Shown piece after piece: positions 36,435-44,206 of a stretch of DNA of 64,000 nt; within the stretch, counting starts at the first letter, position 1; every line of letters starts with the position of its first letter. Source of the stretch: Chryseobacterium soldanellicola. Lineage in GTDB: Bacteria > Bacteroidota > Bacteroidia > Flavobacteriales > Weeksellaceae. The notes under the pieces are model-generated. The model ran no database searches. It was not told the origin of the DNA and saw only the letters and a list, made by a program, of their open reading frames with translations. The position numbers and the translations under genes were made by a program. The DNA lies in assembly GCF_900100115.1 (NCBI RefSeq), contig NZ_FNKL01000001.1, positions 62,001 to 126,000 of the forward strand, given 5' to 3'.

Positions 36435-36465
36435 CAAAGATACAACAATTTTATAAACTGACAAA
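36435..36465 (-). promoter_or_regulatory. Bacteroidota-type promoter of pyrB
   Basis: On the minus strand TTTG (36465-36462), 19 bp, then TATCTTTG (36442-36435). This fits the -33 TTTG / -7 TAnnTTTG consensus exactly and would start transcription near 36430. Confidence 0.8.
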
Positions 36466-36524
36466 ACCAAAGTTTTAAATAAATTAAAAAATCTTATTCT
36501 CTATATATTTTCATTTTTAAATAC

Positions 36525-36532
36525 TATTTTTG
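36525..36532 (+). promoter_or_regulatory. Possible -7 element for the Lrp-type regulator
   Basis: TATTTTTG, fitting TAnnTTTG, lies 20 bp before the ATG at 36553. The -33 element is degenerate. It is divergent from the pyrB promoter with about 60 bp between them. Confidence 0.4.
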
Positions 36533-36552
36533 TTAAAACTCAAAACCTTTTT

Positions 36553-37014
36553 ATGGATTTAAAAGACAAAATGATTCTCAGTATTATTCAGGAAGACTCG
36601 ACGTTATCTGTTAAAGAAATTTCAGAAAGAATCGGTCTTACCTTTACTCCGACGTATGAACGCATCAAACAACTGGAGAAACAGGGAGTTATTGAGAAAT
36701 ATGTTGGTCTTCTAAATCGTGAAAAACTGGGTTTAAATATTGTCGTTTATTGCAATGTCCGTCTCAAAGAACAATCCAAGAAAGTGTTGGAAACTTTTGA
36801 GAAAAATATCATGCAACACGATGAAGTTCAGGAAATTATCAGTCTTTCCGGCGAATATGATTATATGCTGAAAATCATTGCGAAAGATATTAATTCTTAT
36901 AATGATTTTACGGTGAATGTGATCTCAAATATTCCTAATATCGGGCAATATCATAGCTCTATCGTGCTTCATGAGGTAAAAAAATCTACTAAGTTTAAGA
37001 TTGATTTAGCTTAA
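36553..37014 (+). CDS. Lrp/AsnC-family transcriptional regulator
   Basis: A 153-residue Lrp/AsnC protein. The N-terminal helix-turn-helix (LSVKEISERIGLTFTPTYERIKQLEKQG, about 18-45) is followed by a RAM ligand-binding domain (about 65-145, with SLSGEYDYMLKIIAKDINSYNDF). It lies between divergent pyrB and the end of the arg operon. It may respond to an amino acid and act on arg or car/pyr genes, but no binding site can be assigned. A REP hairpin follows its stop. Confidence 0.9.
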   Translation: MDLKDKMILSIIQEDSTLSVKEISERIGLTFTPTYERIKQLEKQGVIEKYVGLLNREKLGLNIVVYCNVRLKEQSKKVLETFEKNIMQHDEVQEIISLSGEYDYMLKIIAKDINSYNDFTVNVISNIPNIGQYHSSIVLHEVKKSTKFKIDLA

Positions 37015-37055
37015 TTTTTTTAAATTAACACTGAATCCTTTCTTTTATAAATTAA

Positions 37056-37151
37056 AGATGCTTCGACAGGCTCAGCATGACACCGCTACAAATAAATCGC
37101 TGACAAAACGGTTGGTATTAGAGATGTCATGCTGAGCTTATCGAAGCATCT
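37056..37151. repeat. REP-type inverted repeat (family R2) between Lrp gene and argH
   Basis: 27-bp arms (37056-37082 and 37125-37151) pair at 25 positions, with a 42-bp spacer. Each arm holds ATGCT...AGCAT around TCGAC-AG-GCTC. Compared with the 18.5-kb and 58.2-kb units (ATCCT...AGGAT), the stem changed on both sides. It lies between converging genes and could end both transcripts. Confidence 0.85.
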
Positions 37152-37161
37152 AGAAAATCCA

Positions 37162-38466
37162 TCAACCAAATAATTTGTTTTTCAATTTATTAAACTGATA
37201 TTCTATTTTATCCAAGCAAAGATTTCCTATACTTCCCTGATGGGTATGATTTAGGTTTCCGATTTCAAAATCAAACTCATTATTTTCAATTTCCTGCCCT
37301 ACTTTTACATACGCATCACGGAATGAGCTTCCATTTTTCACCTCTTCATTAATTTTTTCAACACTGAAAAGATATTTATACTTTTCGTCTTCCAGAATTC
37401 CATCCTTTACCTGAATATTCGGTAATGTATAACTTAAAATTTCAAGACATTCTTTCAAAGAATCAATTGCAGGGAAAAGAATTTCTTTTGTCAGCTGCAT
37501 ATCCCGGTGATAGCCTGAAGGAAGGTTATTCGTCAACAAAATAAACTCATTCGGCAACGATTGAATTCTGTTGCAACGCGCACGAACCAACTCAAAAATA
37601 TCAGGATTTTTCTTGTGTGGCATAATGCTGCTTCCGGTTGTAAATTCCTTTGGAAAGCTTATAAAATCAAAGTTCTGACTTAAATATAAGCAAACATCAT
37701 ACGCAAATTTCCCTAACGTTCCTGCTAAAGTCGCCATTGCCATCGACAGCATTTTCTCTGATTTTCCACGTGTCATTTGAGCATAAACGGAATTATAATT
37801 CATCGATTGAAAACCTAAATTATACGTTGTACTTTCACGGTCAATCGGGAAAGACGAACCATAGCCCGCCGCCGAGCCCAGTGGATTTTTATTAATGATA
37901 TTTTTAACCGAATAAAGCATTTCTACATCATCCAGCAATGCTTCTGCATAAGCTCCAAACCACAATCCGAAAGATGAAGGCATTGCAATCTGCAAATGGG
38001 TATAACCAGGAAGAAGAACATTTTTATGCTGATCTGCTAATTTGATTAATATTTGAAAGAATTCGTCTGTCAATGTTGTTATTTCACGGATTTCATCTAA
38101 TAAATACAGTTTAATATCCAATAAAACCTGATCATTTCTTGATCTTGCTGTATGAATTTTTTTTCCTATATCTCCTAATTTTTCAATTAAAATAGATTCA
38201 ACTTGCGAATGGATATCTTCCGCGTTTTTATCAATTTCAAAAATACCATCTTCAATATCCTGCAATATCGTAGCTAAGACAAAAAGGATTTTTTCCGATT
38301 CTTCTTTTGTGATAATTCCCACTTCAGCCAGCATTATGCAATGTGCAATCGAACCTTTAACATCGTATTTTGCCAGACGCTCATCAAAGTCAAGATCTTT
38401 CCCTACTGTAAATTTATTAACTAATATATTGGTAGCATTATCGTCTTTTTGCCATATTTTTTTCAT
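37162..38466 (-). CDS. argH: Argininosuccinate lyase
   Basis: A 434-residue ArgH: DEDIHSQVE-like segment (AEDIHSQVESILIEKLG), TARSRNDQV near 108-116 for substrate, PGYTHLQIAMP with the catalytic His, and the superfamily signature GSSIMPHKKNPD with the catalytic Ser loop. It releases arginine and fumarate in the last step. It is the last gene of the arg operon and is separated from the deacetylase gene by repeat R5 copy 1. Confidence 0.96.
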   Translation of the reverse strand: MKKIWQKDDNATNILVNKFTVGKDLDFDERLAKYDVKGSIAHCIMLAEVGIITKEESEKILFVLATILQDIEDGIFEIDKNAEDIHSQVESILIEKLGDIGKKIHTARSRNDQVLLDIKLYLLDEIREITTLTDEFFQILIKLADQHKNVLLPGYTHLQIAMPSSFGLWFGAYAEALLDDVEMLYSVKNIINKNPLGSAAGYGSSFPIDRESTTYNLGFQSMNYNSVYAQMTRGKSEKMLSMAMATLAGTLGKFAYDVCLYLSQNFDFISFPKEFTTGSSIMPHKKNPDIFELVRARCNRIQSLPNEFILLTNNLPSGYHRDMQLTKEILFPAIDSLKECLEILSYTLPNIQVKDGILEDEKYKYLFSVEKINEEVKNGSSFRDAYVKVGQEIENNEFDFEIGNLNHTHQGSIGNLCLDKIEYQFNKLKNKLFG

Positions 38467-38490
38467 ATTTTTTTCTTTAAAACATTAATT

Positions 38491-38690
38491 TTTCTTTTGT
38501 CTTGAAACAAAAGAAACAAAAATTCAAGACTGGAAACTCCGGCTAAAAATTGAAATTGAATCCTAAAATCCCCAAAACTTGCGCGAATTCAAAATTTGTT
38601 CTTCGGTTCAAAATTAGTGTCGCGCTTCAAACAGTGGGAATTTTTAACGGATTAAATTTCAATTTTATTAACGCCTCCGTTCCCTAAGTC
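38491..38690 (-). repeat. Structured repeat (family R5), copy 1, between argE-like and argH genes
   Basis: About 200 bp. Nested pairings: TTTCTTTTG / CAAAAGAAA (38491-38516); an outer stem 38546-38563 with 38649-38666 (17 of 18); an inner stem 38565-38573 with 38636-38644 (8 of 9); and GCGCGA / TCGCGC (38581-38586, 38620-38625). The apical part holds TTTGTTCTTCGG between two direct copies of TTCAAAATT. Copy 2 lies at 42913-43110. The stems differ in sequence between copies but still pair. No protein is coded. Confidence 0.8.
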
Positions 38691-38738
38691 ATTTATGCGT
38701 ACTACCAACCTTCTAGCATCCCTCTCCCATCTTCCGGC

Positions 38739-39821
38739 CTACAAAATCTTTTCTAAAATCTTAATATAAATATCAATTCCTTCTTTTATTTCATCTATAT
38801 ATATGTATTCATCTGCGGTGTGGGAGCGTGTGCTGTCGCCAGGACCAAGTTTTACCGATGTACAGGGAATAATCGCCTGATCGGATGAAGTTGGCGAACC
38901 GTAAGTTGTCCTCCCGATTTCCAGACCTGCCTGCACAAAAGGATGTTCCATTTCGATTTTTGAGGAATTTAGCCTGAAAGATCTTGCCATTAAAGTTGAT
39001 TTCATCTGTGACTGAATAATTTCGAATGCTTCTTGATTAGAATATTCATCGGTAACCCTTACATCCAAGGTAAAAGTGCACGACTCCGGAACTACATTAT
39101 GCTGAACTCCCGCATGAATTCCCGATAACGTAATTTTAACTTCACCCAAATAATCCGAAACTTTTGGAAATTTAAAGCTTAAAATCTGCTGCAAATCTTC
39201 CATACATTTTACAATGGAGTTATCGTTATTCGGATGAGCGGCGTGAGAAGGAGTGCCTTTCATTTCCCCATCAATAACCAATAATCCCTTTTCCGCAATC
39301 GCCAGATTCATCTGCGTGGGTTCTCCTACAATGGCAAGCTCGATATTTGGTAGTTGGGGAAATAAAGCTTCAATTCCTTCAAAACCTGAAATCTCCTCCT
39401 CCGCAGTCAAAGCAATCACTAAATTATAATGTAAATCTTCTTTATCATAAAAATGTAAAAAAACCTGCGCCATCGAAACCAAAGACGCTCCCGCATCGTT
39501 ACTTCCCAATCCGAACAGCTTTCCGTCTTTTTCAATTGGTAAAAACGGGTCTAAAGTGTAAGCTTTGTTTGGTTTTACCGTGTCATGATGCGTATTCAAC
39601 AAAATTGACGGCTTGAAAACATCAAAATTTTTGTTCACCGCCCAAATGTTATTTTTAAAACGTTTTGTCGGAATCTGATGTTTTTTGAAAAAATTTTCAA
39701 TCTCCAAAGACGTATTATATTCATCTTTGCTGAATGACGGAATCTCAATCAGCTTTTTCAACAAATCCACTGCGTTATTCAGTAATTCTTCTTTACTATA
39801 AACAGATTTCAGTTCCTGCAT
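38739..39821 (-). CDS. argE: M20-family deacylase, ArgE-type (acylcitrulline/acylornithine deacylase)
   Basis: A 360-residue M20 metallopeptidase-like enzyme. Metal ligands are visible in LLNTHHDTV, LGSNDAGASL, TAEEEISGFEG (general base Glu plus ligand), GEPTQ and SHTADEYI. In a pathway using ArgF' it would remove the acyl group from acylcitrulline to give citrulline for ArgG. The start overlaps the argB end by 26 bp, so they are coupled. Acetyl or succinyl specificity cannot be read. Confidence 0.88.
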   Translation of the reverse strand: MQELKSVYSKEELLNNAVDLLKKLIEIPSFSKDEYNTSLEIENFFKKHQIPTKRFKNNIWAVNKNFDVFKPSILLNTHHDTVKPNKAYTLDPFLPIEKDGKLFGLGSNDAGASLVSMAQVFLHFYDKEDLHYNLVIALTAEEEISGFEGIEALFPQLPNIELAIVGEPTQMNLAIAEKGLLVIDGEMKGTPSHAAHPNNDNSIVKCMEDLQQILSFKFPKVSDYLGEVKITLSGIHAGVQHNVVPESCTFTLDVRVTDEYSNQEAFEIIQSQMKSTLMARSFRLNSSKIEMEHPFVQAGLEIGRTTYGSPTSSDQAIIPCTSVKLGPGDSTRSHTADEYIYIDEIKEGIDIYIKILEKIL

Positions 39822-40590
39822 GATGGTTTTCTATATGGTTTTTTAGTTCGGTTTCTTTAATCAAGAATACCTTATTTACATTATTTTTTATGGCTCCAAG
39901 AGCGTTTTCCAACTTAGGAAGAATTCCTTTATGAAGTTTTCCTCCATTTTTTAATGTTGAAAATTCTTCTTCCGAAATATTTTTAATGATAGATTCCGAA
40001 TTATTTACATCTTCCAAAACACCTTCTTTATCAAAACAATACAATAATTCAACATCATATTTTTCAGATAAAGCCTGAGCAATTACCGAAGCAATCGTAT
40101 CTGCGTTGGTATTGAAAAGATTTCCTTTTTTGTCATGAGTGATTGCTGAAAATACCGGAACCAACTCAAGTTTAATCAATTTAGAAATCAATTTTTTATT
40201 CACGCTTTTTTTCTCAATATCTCCCACAAATCCGAAATCTATCTCCGCATGCTGTCTTTTTTTGGCTTTAATTAAATTGGCATCAGCTCCTGAAAATCCT
40301 ATTGCTTTGCATTTTTTCTGCTGAAGTTTTGCTACGATATTTTTATTGATACTTCCTGCATAAACCATTGCTACAATATCCAGCGTATCTTTATCCGTGA
40401 TTCTTCGTCCGTTGATCATTTTCTGTTCAACACCTAATTTATCAGCTAAAGTAGTTGCTAATTTTCCGCCTCCATGAACCAAAATTTTTCGTTCTTTAAT
40501 TTCAGAAAACTGATCGAGAAACTCGTTCAATAATTCTTCATCATCGATTAATGCTCCGCCGATTTTTATGATGTATAATTTGTTTTTCAT
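39796..40590 (-). CDS. argB: Acetylglutamate kinase (N-acyl-glutamate kinase)
   Basis: A 264-residue amino-acid kinase: KIGGALIDDEELL near 9-21 for phosphate, LVHGGGKLATTLADKLG near 37-53, and NADTIASVIAQALS for nucleotide. It phosphorylates N-acylglutamate in the second pathway step. It lacks the N-terminal helix of arginine-inhibited hexameric kinases, so feedback inhibition is less likely. An R1 repeat and a 34-bp palindrome separate it from argF'. Confidence 0.94.
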   Translation of the reverse strand: MKNKLYIIKIGGALIDDEELLNEFLDQFSEIKERKILVHGGGKLATTLADKLGVEQKMINGRRITDKDTLDIVAMVYAGSINKNIVAKLQQKKCKAIGFSGADANLIKAKKRQHAEIDFGFVGDIEKKSVNKKLISKLIKLELVPVFSAITHDKKGNLFNTNADTIASVIAQALSEKYDVELLYCFDKEGVLEDVNNSESIIKNISEEEFSTLKNGGKLHKGILPKLENALGAIKNNVNKVFLIKETELKNHIENHHAGTEICL

Positions 40591-40603
40591 TTTTTAACCA
40601 TTT

Positions 40604-40647
40604 AATAGGATTGCATCCTATTCTGATTTAAGTCGTCCCTTCGGGGC
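40604..40647 (+). repeat. REP-like element (family R1, B subtype) between argF' and argB
   Basis: Hairpin 1 AATAGGAT-TGC-ATCCTATT (40604-40622), spacer CTGATTTAAGTC, hairpin 2 GTCCC-TTC-GGGGC (40635-40647). The spacer and second hairpin match the copy at 62976-63019 and differ from the CTATT spacer of other copies, so two subtypes exist. Confidence 0.8.
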
Positions 40648-40663
40648 TTCTAGTTGATTCGCA

Positions 40664-40697
40664 AATCCTTGTCAAGGTTTAAAACCTTGACAAGGAT
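40664..40697. repeat. Perfect 34-bp palindrome
   Basis: AATCCTTGTCAAGGTTT followed at once by its exact inverse complement. The half sequence CCTTGTCAAGGTTT also occurs at 18548-18561. It lies 14 bp past the argF' stop and could form a hairpin or cruciform. Confidence 0.85.
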
Positions 40698-40711
40698 TGA
40701 AGGAGTTTCCA

Positions 40712-41686
40712 TTATTTAGAATTCAATTCATCTAAAATTTCAGAAAATATCGCCTGAGCCGAGAAAATTCGGTTTTTTGCCTGCTGATAAATGATGGAAT
40801 TCTCACCATCCATTACTTCATCACTCAATTCCACGTTACGACGAACCGGAAGACAGTGCATTACCTTTGCCTGATTGGTATTTTCTAATTTTTCATTCGT
40901 CAGCATCCAGTTTTCTTTCACTTCAGGCATTGCAGCATAATCATCAAAGGACGACCAGTTTTTCACATAAATAAAATCGGCATCTTTCAACGCTTCATCC
41001 TGATTGTGAACTACTTTCACATCTTTTGTGAAATTTTTATCCAAGTCATAGCCTTCCGGATTTGCGATTACGAATTCAACACCCATTTCCTGCATCCATT
41101 CTGCGAAGGAATTTCCCACCGCATGAGCAATCGGTTTGATGTGAGGCGCCCAAGTCAGCACCACTTTTGGTTTACGCTGCACACTGAGCTTGTCGAAGTG
41201 CCAGTTTTCTGTAATTGTGATACAATCAGCCAAGCTTTGTAAAGGGTGACGTGTAGCAGATTCCAGAGAAATAACCGGAACTTTCGCATGTTGTTCGAAC
41301 TGACTTAAAATGCTTTCGTTAACATCATCTTCCTTGCTTTTCATTCCTGCAAAACAACGAACTGCGATGATATCACAATATTGATTTAATACTTCAATCG
41401 CATCTTTGATATGCTCTACCGTATCACCGTTCATTATGGCTCCGTCAGCGAATTCCAGATTCCAGGCCTCTTGAGCTGCGTTTAACGTTAATACATTTAA
41501 GCCTAAATTTTGCGCCGCAATCTGACTGCTTAAACGCGTTCTCAAACTTGAATTTAAAAATACCAGTCCGATTGTTTTTCCTTTTCCTTTCCCGGTTTCC
41601 GAAAGAGGATTTTCTTTAATTTGTAATGCTTTTTGTATGATTTCCTGTAAGTTTTTAACATCGCTTACAGAGGTGAATTTTTTCAT
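40712..41686 (-). CDS. argF': N-acyl-L-ornithine carbamoyltransferase (ArgF')
   Basis: A 324-residue transcarbamylase with the carbamoyl-phosphate loop SSLRTR at 46-51 and MHCLPVRRNVE at 276-286. It resembles the acetylornithine (Xanthomonas) and succinylornithine (Bacteroides) enzymes more than plain ArgF. The position known to set specificity (Glu92 in the first, Pro90 in the second) is Val90 here (MNGDTVEH), which favours the succinyl substrate by published mutant data as I recall them. Residues 163-170 (HFDKLSVQ) are an extra stretch coded by an R2 REP arm inserted in frame. Confidence 0.9.
   Translation of the reverse strand: MKKFTSVSDVKNLQEIIQKALQIKENPLSETGKGKGKTIGLVFLNSSLRTRLSSQIAAQNLGLNVLTLNAAQEAWNLEFADGAIMNGDTVEHIKDAIEVLNQYCDIIAVRCFAGMKSKEDDVNESILSQFEQHAKVPVISLESATRHPLQSLADCITITENWHFDKLSVQRKPKVVLTWAPHIKPIAHAVGNSFAEWMQEMGVEFVIANPEGYDLDKNFTKDVKVVHNQDEALKDADFIYVKNWSSFDDYAAMPEVKENWMLTNEKLENTNQAKVMHCLPVRRNVELSDEVMDGENSIIYQQAKNRIFSAQAIFSEILDELNSK
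41177..41200 (-). repeat. R2 REP arm inside the argF' coding sequence
   Basis: The plus strand holds CACTGAGCTTGTCGAAGTG, which shares CTGAGCTT-TCGAAG with the repeat at 37125-37151. It forms stem CACT / AGTG around the conserved TCGACAAGCTC loop. It is in frame and adds HFDKLSVQ to the protein between two conserved strands. Confidence 0.8.
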
Positions 41687-41707
41687 TTGAGAATTTTTGA
41701 ATTGATT

Positions 41708-42847
41708 TTAAAGATTTTCTAAAACAGTTTTCAAAGCACCGATAAATAAATCGGTTTCTTCTTTTTTAATGTTAAGTGCCGGAAGAATCCTCAACACAGC
41801 CTTATCATTGGAGTTTCCTGTGAAAATATGATGATTGTACAACAGGCTGTTCCTCACCTCTGAACAATCTCTGTCGAGTTCAATCCCAATCATCAGGCCT
41901 TTCCTTCGAATCGTTTTAATATGTGGAAAATCTTTAATTTTATTTTCAATATACTCGCCCATTTTCTGAGCATTTTCGATGAGATTTTCATCTTTCATAA
42001 CGTCTAAAACCGCAATTGCAGCGACACAAGCTAAGTGATTTCCTCCAAAAGTTGTTCCCAGCAAACCGTTGCTTGCCTGAAATTTAGGGTGAATTAAAAC
42101 GCCACCGATTGGGAATCCATTCCCCATTCCTTTTGCGGTTGTGATGATATCAGCTTCAATTCCAAATTCCTGATGTGCAAAGAAATATCCGCTTCTTCCG
42201 TAACCTGACTGGACTTCATCCAAAATCAAAACAGCATTATGCTTTTGACATAGTTCTTTGATTTTAGTTAAAAATTCAACAGTTGGAATCATAATTCCGC
42301 CAACTCCCTGAATTCCTTCGATAATGACAGATGAAATTTCATTTCCTTGTTTTTCGAAAACTGCTTCCAACTGTTCGATATTATTCCATTCAGATTTGAT
42401 GAATCTTTCGTCATAATTTACAGGAGCTACAATTTTTGGATTATCTGTCACAGAAACTGCTGCCGAAGTTCTTCCGTGAAACGAACCTGAGAAATACAAC
42501 ACTTTGCTTTTCCCATTGTGAAAAGAAGCCAATTTTAAAGCATTTTCGTTCGCCTCAGCTCCTGAATTACATAAAAATAAGTTGTAATCTTCCAAACCTG
42601 AAAGTTTTCCTAATTTTTCAGCCAGTTCAGTCTGCAATTCATTCTGAACCGAGTTTGAATAAAAAGATATTTTATCTAACTGGTTTTTTAATTGAGTTTG
42701 ATAATGCGGATGGTTGTGCCCGATAGAAATTACTGCATGACCTCCGTAAAAATCAAGATATTTTTCTCCTTTATCGTCCCAAAGAAATGATCCCTGAGCT
42801 TTTATTGGATTTATGTTAAATAATGGATATACGTTGAATAAATTCAT
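41708..42847 (-). CDS. argD: Acetylornithine aminotransferase
   Basis: A 379-residue class III aminotransferase: GAEANENALKLA near 93-104 (PLP phosphate), SFHGRTSAAVS, LILDEVQSGYGRSG, and the PLP lysine in TTAKGMGNGFPIGG followed by GTTFGGNHLACVAA. It converts N-acylglutamate semialdehyde to N-acylornithine with glutamate. It lies 21 bp before argF'. The 313-bp gap upstream holds repeat R5 copy 2. Confidence 0.95.
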   Translation of the reverse strand: MNLFNVYPLFNINPIKAQGSFLWDDKGEKYLDFYGGHAVISIGHNHPHYQTQLKNQLDKISFYSNSVQNELQTELAEKLGKLSGLEDYNLFLCNSGAEANENALKLASFHNGKSKVLYFSGSFHGRTSAAVSVTDNPKIVAPVNYDERFIKSEWNNIEQLEAVFEKQGNEISSVIIEGIQGVGGIMIPTVEFLTKIKELCQKHNAVLILDEVQSGYGRSGYFFAHQEFGIEADIITTAKGMGNGFPIGGVLIHPKFQASNGLLGTTFGGNHLACVAAIAVLDVMKDENLIENAQKMGEYIENKIKDFPHIKTIRRKGLMIGIELDRDCSEVRNSLLYNHHIFTGNSNDKAVLRILPALNIKKEETDLFIGALKTVLENL

Positions 42848-42912
42848 GTCTATTTATAAATGATAATTGATGTTTGATGAATTATTTACAACTTCATCTT
42901 TAAATTCTATAA

Positions 42913-43110
42913 TTTCTTTTGCCTTGAAAAAAGAAACAAAAGTTCAAGACTGGAAACTTCCGCTAAAAAATATTTTTGTTCTCTAAAAATTCTAAAACTT
43001 GCGCGAAATCGACATTTGTTCTTCGATTCGACGTTTTTCTCGCGCTTCGAACAGTAGAATTTTCTTAACGTTCACAAAAATATTTTTCTTAACGCTCTAT
43101 TTTCCTAGGT
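42913..43110 (-). repeat. Structured repeat (family R5), copy 2, between argC and argD
   Basis: Same plan as copy 1: TTTCTTTT / AAAAGAAA; shared TTCAAGACTGGAAACT; outer stem 42966-42979 with 43074-43087 (14 of 14, different sequence from copy 1); inner stem 42986-42993 with 43056-43063 (8 of 8); GCGCGA / TCGCGC (43001-43006, 43040-43045); and apical TTTGTTCTTCGA between direct copies of a TCGAC-type unit. It fills the 313-bp argC-argD gap with no reading frame. Confidence 0.8.
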
Positions 43111-43160
43111 CGGATTTGATTCGAGTTTTTAATTCACGATTGACTTATTGACAATTGACA

Positions 43161-44147
43161 TTAAAACGCCACAGGCTTCAAGTTCAATCCTGAATTCTCT
43201 TCCCAACCCATCGCAATATTCATATTTTGAATGGCCTGTCCGGAAGCTCCTTTCAACAAATTGTCAATCGCTGAGTGAATTACCGCAACATTTCCACTCT
43301 TTTCGATATGAATCACACAGCGATTTGTGTTGACAACCTGTTTTAAATCAATTGCTTTCTCACTTACCTTTACAAAAGACTCATCTGCATAAAAATCCTG
43401 ATACAATTGATAAATATCTGAAAGTTCTACATCTGTTTTCACCGTTGAACTCGTAAAAATTCCTCTCGCAAAATCCCCTCTCCATGGAACAAAATTCAGA
43501 CTGATTTCATTTGTATTAAAAGAAATTAATTGCTGTAAAATCTCATCTACATGTTGATGTGTCAAAGTTTTATATGCTGAAATATTATCGTTTCTCCAGG
43601 TAAAATGTGTCGTTGCCTGTAAAGACTGACCTGCACCTGTTGAACCCGTAATTCCCGTTGCGTACACCTCATTCAACAATCCTTTTTGAGCTAATGGAAG
43701 CAAGGCCAGTTGAATTGCCGTTGCAAAACATCCCGGATTTGCAACACTTTTTGCTCCTAAAAGTTGTTTTTTGTTGATTTCGGGTAAACCATAGATAAAA
43801 TTTCTGTTTCCTAAATTACCATCTAAACGAAAATCATTTCCTAAATCGATCACTAACGTTTCATCTTTTACAGCATTTTGAATCAGCCAATTTTGACTTT
43901 CTTTGTGAGGAAGACATAAAAATAAAATATCAACATCTTCAGGCTGATCTGTTAAAATCATTTCACAAACCGTCGTTAAATCCGGGTACAAATCTGAAAT
44001 TTTTGTCCCGGAATTTGAACGACTATATAAAAAACTCAATGACACATAGGGATGAAAAGCCAGCAGACGAACTAATTCGCTTCCTGTGTAACCGTTGGCA
44101 CCGATGATTCCTGCTGTTTTTATTTCTTTTTGATTAATCTCAATCAT
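43161..44147 (-). CDS. argC: N-acetyl-gamma-glutamyl-phosphate reductase
   Basis: A 328-residue ArgC: GIIGANGYTGSELVRLL at 13-29 (NADP loop), the catalytic Cys in VANPGCFATAIQLAL, and TGSTGAGQS. It reduces N-acylglutamyl phosphate to the semialdehyde. It follows argG by 59 bp holding an R1 repeat. Confidence 0.95.
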   Translation of the reverse strand: MIEINQKEIKTAGIIGANGYTGSELVRLLAFHPYVSLSFLYSRSNSGTKISDLYPDLTTVCEMILTDQPEDVDILFLCLPHKESQNWLIQNAVKDETLVIDLGNDFRLDGNLGNRNFIYGLPEINKKQLLGAKSVANPGCFATAIQLALLPLAQKGLLNEVYATGITGSTGAGQSLQATTHFTWRNDNISAYKTLTHQHVDEILQQLISFNTNEISLNFVPWRGDFARGIFTSSTVKTDVELSDIYQLYQDFYADESFVKVSEKAIDLKQVVNTNRCVIHIEKSGNVAVIHSAIDNLLKGASGQAIQNMNIAMGWEENSGLNLKPVAF

Positions 44148-44157
44148 TTTATTTTTT

Positions 44158-44202
44158 CCACAGGTTATACCTGTGGCTATTGTTATTGAACCCTTCGGGT
44201 TC
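44158..44202 (+). repeat. REP-like element (family R1) between argG and argC
   Basis: Hairpin 1 CCACAGGT-TAT-ACCTGTGG (44158-44176), spacer CTATTGTTATT, hairpin 2 GAACCC-TTC-GGGTTC (44188-44202). Stem sequences differ from the other copies while pairing is complete. Confidence 0.85.
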
Positions 44203-44206
44203 TCTG

